A DNA stretch of 64,000 nt from Priestia abyssalis (GTDB lineage Bacteria; Bacillota; Bacilli; Bacillales; Bacillaceae_H). Shown piece by piece: positions 33,441-41,334 of this stretch. Under the pieces are notes generated by a model that made no database searches, was not told where the DNA came from, and was given only the letters and a program-made list of their open reading frames with translations. Within the stretch, counting starts at the first letter, position 1, and each line of letters begins with the position of its first letter. A program made the position numbers and the translations under genes. The DNA is taken from the NCBI RefSeq assembly GCF_002019595.1, contig NZ_KV917369.1:1574417-1638416 (forward strand), in the 5' to 3' direction.

Positions 33441-33591
33441 GGCCCGCATGATGCGGGTCACATAGACGTTGCCGCAGGACGCGGCGGTATTAGTCTGTGT
33501 TCTTATAATCGGGCTTTTACGGGCAGTTATCCTCCACTTAAACTTCCGTGATTACGCCAAGTTTTGAAGTGGGGGCCTTACAGCCCGTTAA
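33441..33591 (+). ncRNA. EAR-like leader RNA (epsC RNA motif, antitermination element)
   Basis: A compact 151-base structured leader. It begins with the hairpin CCCGCATGATGCGGG, then a long stem CACATAGAC...GTCTGTG with inner GCCGC / GCGGC, then CGGGC / ACGGGC segments. A stem CCACTT...AAGTGG follows, and the 3' end GCCCGT can pair back to ACGGGC, which suggests a pseudoknot. This order and the wording GCGGGTCACATAGACGTT resemble the eps-associated RNA (EAR, Rfam epsC) of Bacillales, which lets polymerase read through terminators in polysaccharide operons. It directly precedes the UDP-glucose pyrophosphorylase gene. The assignment is from memory of the motif. Confidence 0.72.
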
Positions 33592-33621
33592 TGAGGGATA
33601 AACGGAAGAAGGGAAGAGAAA

Positions 33622-34434
33622 ATGGTGATAAAAAAAGCAATCATACCAGCAGCCGGCTTCGGTACAAGAAGTCTTCCGATTACAAAGGTCATTCCAAAAG
33701 AAATGTTTCCCATCGGGGTAAAGCCGGCTATCGAATATGTGATGGAAGAAGCCCTTGCATCCGGGATTGAGCAAATATTAATGATCGTCTCGCGTTCCAA
33801 AAATTTGATTGTCGACTACTTTGATCATTCTTTTGAACTGGAAGCGTTTTTGGAAAAAAACAATAAAACGGAGTTATTGGAAAAACTGAATATTCCTGAT
33901 GTTCAAATATTGTATACACGCCAATCGTATGCAAGAGGACTTGGTGATGCGATTCGTCTTGGGAAAGGATTTGTCGGAAACGATCCGTTTGCGGTATTGC
34001 TTCCGGATGATATTATCGTTCACCAAAGCGGAAGCGGTTTACAAGAGCTCATTGAAGTGTACGAGAAACAACAACGCAGTGTCATTGGCCTATCGGAGGT
34101 AGATTCTGCACGCTTAAAGAATTATGGGGTCATCAAAGGGAAAAAAATTGATGACAATCTTTTTGAGTTGTTTGACATTATCGAAAAACCGAAAGAACAT
34201 CCCCCTTCTAATTTTGCCGTAATTGGCCGGTACGTATTTACGCCTGATATCATGTCATATTTGGAGACGCAAAATCCCGGTGTAGGGGGAGAAATTCAAT
34301 TAACAGATGCCATTAAAGAAATGTTGAGCAAGGACAAGTGTTATGGAAAAGTGGTGGGGGGAGAAAGGTACGATATTGGTTTAGAAGCTGACTATATTAA
34401 ATTAATTAACGAAATCTATCATAGATCGATTTAG
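33622..34434 (+). CDS. ytdA: UTP-glucose-1-phosphate uridylyltransferase
   Basis: A 270-residue GalU/GtaB-type enzyme that makes UDP-glucose. The N-terminal signature AAGFGTRSLPITKVIPKEM, GLGDAIRLGK, LLPDDIIV, PGVGGEIQLTDAI and GERYDIGL are all present. B. subtilis has paralogues GtaB, YngB and YtdA; the location beside spore polysaccharide genes favours the YtdA role of feeding the Ugd enzyme. AAGGGAAGAG precedes ATG 33622. It is preceded by the EAR-like RNA, and the CotS-like gene follows after 148 bp without a clear terminator. Confidence 0.85.
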   Translation: MVIKKAIIPAAGFGTRSLPITKVIPKEMFPIGVKPAIEYVMEEALASGIEQILMIVSRSKNLIVDYFDHSFELEAFLEKNNKTELLEKLNIPDVQILYTRQSYARGLGDAIRLGKGFVGNDPFAVLLPDDIIVHQSGSGLQELIEVYEKQQRSVIGLSEVDSARLKNYGVIKGKKIDDNLFELFDIIEKPKEHPPSNFAVIGRYVFTPDIMSYLETQNPGVGGEIQLTDAIKEMLSKDKCYGKVVGGERYDIGLEADYIKLINEIYHRSI

Positions 34435-34582
34435 CAAATTCGATACGGCCAAACATCGGCTATAACAAATTTTCTAGACCTAAGCGACTGCCGCTCTCTT
34501 TGCGGGGGTGGAGTCATCCGCCATGGTGAACTTTTTTCATAGACTGTCATAAAAATAATTACAAACTGGTAGGAGGGGTAGT

Positions 34583-35680
34583 GTGGATAAAAAGATAATC
34601 GAACCATGGGATGTGGATGAACTTGTTCATGATGAGTTTTATGTGCCAGAATATATTGAGCAAATGGGACGGGAGGTTCTTCATCATTACGACTTTTCCG
34701 TTAGTGATATCCAAATCGTGACAACAAAGGCGGATAAGGGCGGGGCCATCTGGAAGCTTGAGACGAATAAGGGGCCAAAAAGTTTGAAACTTCTCCATAG
34801 AAGGCCAACAAGAAGTTTATTCAGTCTGGGGGCGCAAGAATATTTAGTCGATGTCCAGAAAGCGAGAGTGCCTCCAATTGTTAAAACAAAAGACGGAATC
34901 AATTATGTGGAAGCGGGAGGGAAGTTGTGGTTTGTAGCGGAATGGATTGAATCATTGGCACCTGTGACAAAAGACTTGGAAGGGGCAAAACATCTTTGTT
35001 ATGCGCTGGGTGAATTCCATCGCCTGACGAAAGGATACGTGCCCCCGAAGCAAGCGGAGAACGCTTCAAGACTATACAAATGGCTGAAAGGTTATGAAAA
35101 GATCATTTTTAAGATGGATTGGTTCCGAACGATTGCGAAGGCATATGATGAAATGCCGGCAAGTTCCGCTGTATTAAGTGTTGTAGACCAATTCGAGGAA
35201 CAGGCAAGAAAAAGTCTGGAAAGGCTCCAGCAATCCAGTTACCTGGACTTAACAAAGCATGGAAATGCATATTGGGGGCTCGTTCACCAAGATTATGGGT
35301 GGTCGAATGGGCAAATGGGTTCAAATGGCATGTGGGTCATTGATTTGGATGGTGTCGCCTATGACCTGCCGATTCGGGACTTAAGGAAGTTGATTACCGG
35401 TACAATGGCCGATCTATTTAATTGGGATGTCACATGGATTCGGGAAATGATCAAGGCATATCATGAAGCGAATCCGATTTCAACTGAACTGTATGACATT
35501 TTAATGATTGATTTGTCGCTTCCAAACGAATTTTATAAAAATATAAAAGAAATGGTTTATGAACCGGAAATGTTTCTAAATGAAGAAACAAAACAAATGG
35601 TTCAAATCATTGTCGACACGGACCAGTCAAAATGGCCTGCGTTAGAGGAAATTGCAAACGATTGGAAGGGAAGGGGATAA
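34583..35680 (+). CDS. cotS: CotS-family spore coat protein (kinase-like fold)
   Basis: A 365-residue protein of the CotS/CotI/YtaA family, which has an aminoglycoside phosphotransferase-like fold. The catalytic-loop region reads LVHQDYGWSN and the metal-binding Asp is in WVIDLDGVAYDLPIRDLRKL. N-terminal KLLHRRPTRSLFSL is typical of the family. CotS and CotI are inner/outer coat proteins in B. subtilis. GTG 34583 is the start, behind TAGGAGGGG. The glycosyltransferase gene follows after 2 bp, as cotSA accompanies cotS in B. subtilis. Mother-cell expression is expected, but no promoter was assigned. Confidence 0.85.
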   Translation: MDKKIIEPWDVDELVHDEFYVPEYIEQMGREVLHHYDFSVSDIQIVTTKADKGGAIWKLETNKGPKSLKLLHRRPTRSLFSLGAQEYLVDVQKARVPPIVKTKDGINYVEAGGKLWFVAEWIESLAPVTKDLEGAKHLCYALGEFHRLTKGYVPPKQAENASRLYKWLKGYEKIIFKMDWFRTIAKAYDEMPASSAVLSVVDQFEEQARKSLERLQQSSYLDLTKHGNAYWGLVHQDYGWSNGQMGSNGMWVIDLDGVAYDLPIRDLRKLITGTMADLFNWDVTWIREMIKAYHEANPISTELYDILMIDLSLPNEFYKNIKEMVYEPEMFLNEETKQMVQIIVDTDQSKWPALEEIANDWKGRG

Positions 35681-35682
35681 AT

Positions 35683-37209
35683 ATGAAAATCTTAATGATT
35701 TGTACTGAAAAACTCCCTGTTCCTCCGGTATTGGGAGGAGCGATTCAAACTTATATCTCCGGTGTACTCCCGCACATAAGCCGCCATCACGACATTACCA
35801 TTTTAGGAACGGATGATCCATCGCTTCCTGATCAAGAGACCATCAATGGAATTCATTACGTACGCATACCGGGAAAGATATTTGAAATATACAGGGAAGG
35901 TGTTGTCAATTACGTCCAATCCAATCGCTTTGACCTTATCCACATCTTCAATCGTCCCCGACTTGTCATCCCTGTCCGTCAGGCTGCCGCTCAAGCAAAA
36001 ATTACGTTAAGTATGCATAATGATATGTTCAACCCCGAAAAAATTGATCAGGAGGAAGCGGCACAAGCGATAAATGAGGTTTCAAATATCGTGACGGTCA
36101 GCGATTATATTGGAAACGTGATAAAGACTTTATATCCGCAAGCTTCGTCAAAAGTGCGCACGATTTATTCGGGGGTAGACATCGATCGGTTTTTACCCGG
36201 AAACCATCCGAATATGAGAAGAACAAGAAACGACATTCGACAGGCGAACGGTTTGGAAAATAAGACGGTTCTATTGTTCGCCGGAAGGCTTTCCCATAAT
36301 AAAGGCGTTGACAAGTTAGTAAGAGCGATTCCGGAGCTTTCGAAAAAATTTAAGGATTTAGCATTAGTTATTATGGGAAGTAAATGGTTCAGCCAAGAAG
36401 ATACGACGGATTATATCGCGTATGTACGTGCACTGTCTAAGAAACTGACCGTTCCGGTTATTGCAACAGGATTTGTGTCACCGAGCGAAATCCAAAAGTG
36501 GTTCGCGTCTGCCGATTTATTTGTATGTACATCCCAATGGCAGGAACCGCTGGCCCGCGTACATTATGAAGCGATGGCGGCAGGTCTTCCCATTGTCACG
36601 ACGGCAAGAGGAGGAAATCCGGAAGTGATCCTCAAAAGGGAGAACGGTCTTGTAGTTGAAAGACCGGAAGATCCAAACTGCTTTGCTGAAAACATTTCCG
36701 AGATTCTTTCCAATCCATCATTGATGAAAAAGATGGGGCAAAAAGGAAGGGAACTGGCGCTTTCTTTATATACGTGGGATCGAGTAGCCTCTGAATTGCT
36801 TGAAGTTTGGGAGCAAGCGAGAGTCGCTGAATCATCCGCAGTTCCTGTTGAAGACACTGGAAAACAGGCTGTATTGGAAATGGTTAAGGGATTGGATAAA
36901 GAACAAACAAAAGCAGAAGAAAAAGCGGCAGCTAAAAAGAAGCGGACAGAAGCAGAAGAAAAAGCCATATCTAAAAAGAAGCGGACAGAAGCAGAAGAAA
37001 AAGCTATATCTAAAAATAAACAGAAAGAAGCAGAAGAACAAGTGGTATTGGCAGAGAAGCAGGCAAAAGCGGAAGAAAAAGATTTTATTGAAAGCAGTGA
37101 ATCTTCACCGGCAATAGAGGCCAAAAGAAAGCGAAAAAGAAAGAGAAGAAGAACAATCCTCAAAGGAAATGCCAATATTCATAGTACATCGTACCGCTCT
37201 GTTTATTGA
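35683..37209 (+). CDS. cotSA: CotSA-like GT4 glycosyltransferase with charged repeat tail
   Basis: A 508-residue protein. Residues 1-385 form a GT4 glycosyltransferase: N-terminal KLPVPPVLGGAIQTYI, FAGRLSHNKGVDKLV (about 206) and EPLARVHYEAMAAGLPIV. CotSA of B. subtilis is about 377 residues, so the last ~120 residues are an addition. It contains four 13-residue units (AEEKAAAKKKRTE, AEEKAISKKKRTE and variants; 36913-37068), an acidic patch and a basic end (KRKRKRKRRR). Highly charged repeats are known from coat proteins such as CotB. ATG 35683 is preceded by AAGGGG. It may glycosylate coat polymers. Confidence 0.8.
   Translation: MKILMICTEKLPVPPVLGGAIQTYISGVLPHISRHHDITILGTDDPSLPDQETINGIHYVRIPGKIFEIYREGVVNYVQSNRFDLIHIFNRPRLVIPVRQAAAQAKITLSMHNDMFNPEKIDQEEAAQAINEVSNIVTVSDYIGNVIKTLYPQASSKVRTIYSGVDIDRFLPGNHPNMRRTRNDIRQANGLENKTVLLFAGRLSHNKGVDKLVRAIPELSKKFKDLALVIMGSKWFSQEDTTDYIAYVRALSKKLTVPVIATGFVSPSEIQKWFASADLFVCTSQWQEPLARVHYEAMAAGLPIVTTARGGNPEVILKRENGLVVERPEDPNCFAENISEILSNPSLMKKMGQKGRELALSLYTWDRVASELLEVWEQARVAESSAVPVEDTGKQAVLEMVKGLDKEQTKAEEKAAAKKKRTEAEEKAISKKKRTEAEEKAISKNKQKEAEEQVVLAEKQAKAEEKDFIESSESSPAIEAKRKRKRKRRRTILKGNANIHSTSYRSVY
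36913..37068 (+). repeat. Four in-frame 39-bp tandem repeats
   Basis: Units start at 36913, 36952, 36991 and 37030. Units 1-3 are close copies beginning GCAGAAGAAAAAGC; the fourth is diverged. They code for the 13-residue Glu/Lys units of the glycosyltransferase tail. Such a tract can change copy number by slippage. Confidence 0.8.
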
Positions 37210-37262
37210 TGAACGAAGATAAAGAAGATAGGAAAATGGAGCGTTAATCAATTAAAAACGAG

Positions 37263-37306
37263 GACTGACTTGGAGGTAAACTTTATTTCTTTAGTCAGTC
37301 TTTTCT
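37263..37306 (+). terminator. Terminator after the glycosyltransferase gene
   Basis: GACTGACT / AGTCAGTC arms with a 22-base loop and TTTTCT tail. Confidence 0.6.
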
Positions 37307-37468
37307 ATTGGCTGTGTCATAAATGGGAAGAGAAGTTCCGAATAATGACTAGGCAGATTACGGCAAAATGAAAACAATCGTGATAAAATAGAAGCAATAG
37401 ATATATTGTATGAAATCGCTTTTTTTGTAGCAGTTATTACATGAAGAGCACAATGGAGGTCAAAAGAC

Positions 37469-38431
37469 ATGCTGCAAAAAGCGAACCGTTTCCTTGAAAA
37501 GACGATGCCCGTTCTTACCCCAATGAGTGTATTGTTGGGGGTTTTACTTGCGGATGGGGTTAAATCCTATGCCTTTTTAGTGCCGTGGATCTTTGCTTTT
37601 ATGACATTTACCGGGAGCCTAAGTTCCAATTTTAAAGCGCTTAAGCGAGTGCTGGCCCACCCATTACCGATGTTCCTTGCATTACTTATTTTACATATAT
37701 TGATGCCGGTATGGGCGTGGACAATTGGGCATGTGGCATTCGCCGGCGATGTGTTCACGATTACAGGCCTCATTTTAGCGGCGGTGATTCCGACGGGAAT
37801 TACAAGTTTCATGTGGGTTTCCATTCATAAAGGAAATATTCCCCTCGCACTGTCGATTATCTTAATCGATACATTCCTATCTCCGTTCATTGTGCCATAT
37901 GCCCTGACATTAACAGCGGGGGAGAAAGTTCAAATGGATATATGGGGGATGATGCAGGGACTGATTTTAATGATTGTCCTTCCTTCAGTATTGGGTATGC
38001 TGTTAAATCAGATGACGGATGGCAAAGTGAAAGATGTGATAGGAGTAAGGCTTGCACCTTTCTCCAAAATGGGTTTAGTGGTGGTGGTCATGTTAAATAG
38101 TGCCGTGGTCGCTCCATATTTGAAAATCGTCGATAAAAAGCTGATTTCTATCGCTGCCGTTGTCTTCCTGCTGTCATCTTCCGGTTATTTATTTTCATGG
38201 CTGATCAGTAAAATGTTTAAGAGAGATAGAGAGGAGATTGTAACGTTGACATTTACGGGCGGCATGAGAAATATTAGTGCCGGTGCTGTCGTGGCTGTTG
38301 CTTATTTTCCTCCCCCTGTTGCGGTTCCTGTTGTGCTGGGCATTCTTTTTCAACAAATACTGGCTTCCTTTTACGGACATATGCTGCATCGATCTTATTA
38401 CAGGCCAGTCCAGCGCTATGAATCGATGTAA
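37469..38431 (+). CDS. Bile acid:sodium symporter (BASS) family transporter
   Basis: A 320-residue protein with nine to ten membrane spans. Family signatures are PTGITSFMWVSIHKGN, the Asn/Pro-bearing FTGGMRNISAGAVVAVAYFPPPVAVPVV stretch (in two pieces here: FTGGMRNISAGAVVAVAY, then FPPPVAVPVVLG) and ILFQQILAS. Bacterial members carry sodium-coupled organic anions; the substrate is unknown. ATGGAGG precedes ATG 37469. It is a single-gene unit ended by a family A hairpin. Confidence 0.8.
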   Translation: MLQKANRFLEKTMPVLTPMSVLLGVLLADGVKSYAFLVPWIFAFMTFTGSLSSNFKALKRVLAHPLPMFLALLILHILMPVWAWTIGHVAFAGDVFTITGLILAAVIPTGITSFMWVSIHKGNIPLALSIILIDTFLSPFIVPYALTLTAGEKVQMDIWGMMQGLILMIVLPSVLGMLLNQMTDGKVKDVIGVRLAPFSKMGLVVVVMLNSAVVAPYLKIVDKKLISIAAVVFLLSSSGYLFSWLISKMFKRDREEIVTLTFTGGMRNISAGAVVAVAYFPPPVAVPVVLGILFQQILASFYGHMLHRSYYRPVQRYESM

Positions 38432-38496
38432 TGAATTCGATATAAGAAAAAACCTTGTATAGGCCTATTCAAGATATCGGCTTCTATCTAAGGGAA

Positions 38497-38547
38497 AAGA
38501 ACCGTTGAGAAAATCCAAAAAAGGATTTCTTGACGGTTCTTTTTTCT
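38497..38547. repeat. Nested hairpin family A, copy 3 (terminator)
   Basis: Outer arms AAGAACCGT / ACGGTTCTT surround an inner GAAAATCC...GGATTTC stem, followed by TTTTTCTTT. It serves as the terminator of the BASS gene. The outer stem differs from the other copies while the inner core is kept. Confidence 0.75.
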
Positions 38548-38767
38548 TTAGTTCTCGAGGGCTTCCGAGAGTTTTAAAGGTCAGCCAGCAGTAAGGATAT
38601 CACCTTCGTTGTTTAGAAAATCCAAATACATATTTTGGATTATTGGTGTTAGGAAATGTAACATAAAAATAGATTTATATGTTTGGATGTAACATAATCT
38701 AACTATATATTTCATTTAATAACTCGGCACAGCTTCATTCGATGGAGGAACATTTACAAAGGAGAGG
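38548..38767. promoter_or_regulatory. Promoter region of the puc operon with TnrA/GlnR boxes
   Basis: TGTTAGGAAATGTAACA at 38647-38663 is a perfect TnrA/GlnR site (TGTNA-N7-TNACA). TGTAACATAATCTAACT at 38688-38704 is a second site with one mismatch. B. subtilis puc genes are activated by TnrA under nitrogen limitation, so the same control is expected. An AATCCAAA...TTTGGATT inverted repeat lies at about 38617-38641. Confidence 0.7.
38698..38760 (+). repeat. Dispersed 60-bp repeat C, copy 2
   Basis: Contains TAATAACTCGGCACAGCTTC and CATTCGATGGAGGAACATTT; matches 3426-3488. Here it runs up to the ribosome binding site of pucA. Confidence 0.65.
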
Positions 38768-39820
38768 GTGCTGTTGGAAGAGATTTATCGCATTTTAGAT
38801 CACATTGACTCCTCAGTTCAAAGAGATATCTTGGCGACAATTATCCATGTAGAAGGTTCGGCATATCGAAAAGAAGGAACGTCTATGTTGTTCCGGGAAG
38901 ACGGGACCCAAGTTGGGGTATTAAGTGCCGGGTGTCTTGAAGAAGATCTTTCCATCCGCGTACAGGAAATGCGGGCCGAAGCTGGGCCGCAAATGTCGAT
39001 CTTTGATATGAGAAGCTATGATGATTTGTCATGGGGACAGGGGGCAGGATGTAATGGTGTTATTCATGTATTGCTGGAACCGGTCGATGTTCGGCTGCGT
39101 CAGCATTTGTCTGTACTCAAATTCTATCTCCAAGCCGGAAAAACGGTCATGATGGTGAGAAAATTAACCGACGGCTTTGCCGTTTCGGGTTATTTGTTTT
39201 TTGTGGAAGGCCAGCTGCCGTTTGGAGAATGGCAGGGGACCATACCGAATGAAGTAAAGACTTTACAGACGAAATGGAAGAACTCCAGACATAAGAGCGG
39301 CCTTGCTTTTATTCCGGAATTAGACGAATCCTTCTACCTCCATTGTTTTCGTCCAAAGCCGAGACTCATCGTTTTTGGGGCGGGGATGGATGTGGTGCCG
39401 CTCGTAAAGCTTGCAGCGCAAACAGGCTTTTCTGTCATTGTTTGTGACTGGAGGCCGGCGTTTTGTCGTGAAAGTCATTTTCCGGATGCGGATCAACTCG
39501 TCATCGGTTTCCCGCAAGAAACCGTGAACCAGCTCCAATTAACACCCGATGATTTTGTCATGATCCTTACTCATCAATTCCAGCGCGATCAAGAGCTGCT
39601 TCAGCTCTTGGTGAAACAAAAGCTCCGGTATTTGGGAGTATTGGGTTCGAAGTCGAGGACCTCCCGCTTGCTCGGCGGAAAGGAAATTCCTGATAGCATC
39701 TATACCCCCGTCGGTCTTCCGATTGGGGCAGAAGGGCCGATGGAGATTGCGGTCAGTATCGTTTCCCAATTGATTCAAATTTACAGGAAGCGGGATGTTG
39801 GCAAGGTGATAAGTGCATGA
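38768..39820 (+). CDS. pucA: XdhC/CoxI-family xanthine dehydrogenase maturation factor (PucA)
   Basis: A 350-residue protein that inserts sulfurated molybdenum cofactor into xanthine dehydrogenase. The N-terminal XdhC/CoxI domain has VEGSAYRKEGTSML and SAGCLEEDL; the C-terminal Rossmann domain has FGAGMDVVPLVKLA and YLGVLGSKSR. It is the first gene of a pucABCDE operon in the B. subtilis order. GTG 38768 or the in-frame TTG 38774 is the start; GGAGAGGG stands before both. It overlaps pucB by ATGA. Confidence 0.85.
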   Translation: MLLEEIYRILDHIDSSVQRDILATIIHVEGSAYRKEGTSMLFREDGTQVGVLSAGCLEEDLSIRVQEMRAEAGPQMSIFDMRSYDDLSWGQGAGCNGVIHVLLEPVDVRLRQHLSVLKFYLQAGKTVMMVRKLTDGFAVSGYLFFVEGQLPFGEWQGTIPNEVKTLQTKWKNSRHKSGLAFIPELDESFYLHCFRPKPRLIVFGAGMDVVPLVKLAAQTGFSVIVCDWRPAFCRESHFPDADQLVIGFPQETVNQLQLTPDDFVMILTHQFQRDQELLQLLVKQKLRYLGVLGSKSRTSRLLGGKEIPDSIYTPVGLPIGAEGPMEIAVSIVSQLIQIYRKRDVGKVISA

Positions 39821-40488
39821 ACCGAAAACGTATTATCGCGGTCTACTTGGCGGCGGGTAAAAGCAGCCGGATGGGGACAAATAAGCTCTCCCTTTCGTTA
39901 GGAGAAACAACAGTCGGCAGCTCTGGGCTTCAAGCCGCTCTTCAATCAATGCTCCACCATGTCATTGTGGTGGCAAAGGCAGAAGACACACTTGACTGGA
40001 TGGACCCTATTTTTTTCTCCGGTGAAATAAGAAAACGCTGGACTTGCATTCCATGTCCCGAAGCCCAAAAAGGGCAGGCTTATTCATTAAGATGTGGCCT
40101 GCAGGAAGGAAAACGAATGAAGGCAGACGGAATCATGATTTTGCTTGCTGACCAGCCATTTATTTCAGCACAGATGATCAATGATCTGATAGATGGTTAT
40201 GAAACACATAAGAATATTCCTTTTATCACTGCTAATTTCCGGAGTATACTCAGACCTCCGGTTTTGTTTTCTCCTGAAGTCTTTCCATCTCTCATGAGGC
40301 TTGAGGGAGATGAAGGGGCGCGAAAGCTGCTGCGCCAGGGAGCGGTGATGAAGGGGATGGCAATCGAATACATGAATGAACGAGCATTCTATGATATTGA
40401 TACAAAGGAAGATTATGAACGGGTGAAAGGAGGAAGAGGAAATGATTACGGCAGGAGAATTACAAGCGCAGGTGTGGATGCCTTCTAG
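39817..40488 (+). CDS. pucB: Molybdenum cofactor nucleotidyltransferase-like protein (PucB)
   Basis: A 223-residue MobA/MocA-like NTP-transferase. The N-terminal nucleotide-binding loop is LAAGKSSRMGTNKL, and the metal site is LLADQPF. Such proteins add CMP or GMP to molybdopterin for enzymes of the xanthine dehydrogenase family. It overlaps pucA by four bases and pucC by 47 bases, a tight operon. Confidence 0.85.
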   Translation: MNRKRIIAVYLAAGKSSRMGTNKLSLSLGETTVGSSGLQAALQSMLHHVIVVAKAEDTLDWMDPIFFSGEIRKRWTCIPCPEAQKGQAYSLRCGLQEGKRMKADGIMILLADQPFISAQMINDLIDGYETHKNIPFITANFRSILRPPVLFSPEVFPSLMRLEGDEGARKLLRQGAVMKGMAIEYMNERAFYDIDTKEDYERVKGGRGNDYGRRITSAGVDAF

Positions 40489-41311
40489 TGTCGAAGAGGC
40501 ATGGGAGGCCAAACAAAAGCTCGGTTCGGATGCTTGTTTCGTCTCAGGAGGGACATTGCTGCAAACTCAATGGGAAAAAGGGGTGCCGTGTCCTGGGAAT
40601 TTCATTAGTTTAGAGCGGATTCAAGAAATGCGGGGAGTCAGCAAAGAGTTTGATGGCAATCGTACAGTCCTTCAGGTCGGAGCGCTTACGTCTCTGTCTC
40701 TTTGTCAGGGCCATCCTTTTATCATAAAGAAGGATTGGGCGCTGCTGGGCGAATCAATCAGGTCAATCGCAGCCCCCGCTGTAAGAAATAGAGGAACGCT
40801 TGGGGGAAATATATCAAGTCGTTTTGGAGACAGCATTCCGGCACTGTTAGCGATGGATGCGGAAATCATCTCGTTTGACGGAAAAAAAAGGAGAAGGCAA
40901 GAATTATGGAAATGGCTTAAATCAAAAGCTGAACCGCCTCTTTTAATAAGCATTTTGCTTCCCGAAGAAAAAAGGGCTGCCAAAACCGTTCGTTTTTATA
41001 AAAAAATCGGTCGCCGAGAAGCTTTTTCGGTTTCTCTTATTGCCGTTTCCGGTTTGTGCATATGGAATGAAAAAGGAGAAGTAGAGAAAATCCGGCTGGC
41101 TGCGGGAGGCGGAGACAACCCTCCGCAGCGGTTAACAGACTGTGAGAAGCTTCTGGAAGGGTCCATTCCTGATCCGGACCTTTGGCAAAAACTCTATTTA
41201 GAGATTGCAGAGGAATTTCAGCCTGTTTCTGATGCGTTCGCTTCTGCGGATTATCGGAAATGGACGGCGGCGAATGTCATCATGTCAGAGCTTACGAGGT
41301 TAAAAGGTTAA
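40442..41311 (+). CDS. pucC: Xanthine dehydrogenase FAD-binding subunit (PucC)
   Basis: A 289-residue FAD subunit. FAD contacts are seen in FVSGGTLLQTQWEKG and in AAPAVRNRGTLGGNIS; the C-terminal CO-dehydrogenase-flavoprotein-like domain starts at about 175. It passes electrons from the 2Fe-2S subunit to the acceptor. AAAGGAGG stands before ATG 40442. Confidence 0.85.
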   Translation: MITAGELQAQVWMPSSVEEAWEAKQKLGSDACFVSGGTLLQTQWEKGVPCPGNFISLERIQEMRGVSKEFDGNRTVLQVGALTSLSLCQGHPFIIKKDWALLGESIRSIAAPAVRNRGTLGGNISSRFGDSIPALLAMDAEIISFDGKKRRRQELWKWLKSKAEPPLLISILLPEEKRAAKTVRFYKKIGRREAFSVSLIAVSGLCIWNEKGEVEKIRLAAGGGDNPPQRLTDCEKLLEGSIPDPDLWQKLYLEIAEEFQPVSDAFASADYRKWTAANVIMSELTRLKG

Positions 41312-41334
41312 TAGAGAAAAAGGAGGGGGTCTAT

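Noticed and set aside
36564..37175. 203-codon minus-strand frame opposite the glycosyltransferase tail
   Set aside because: It is a by-product of the low-complexity repeat (Phe/Cys/Ser mirror of Glu/Lys codons) and has no ribosome binding site.
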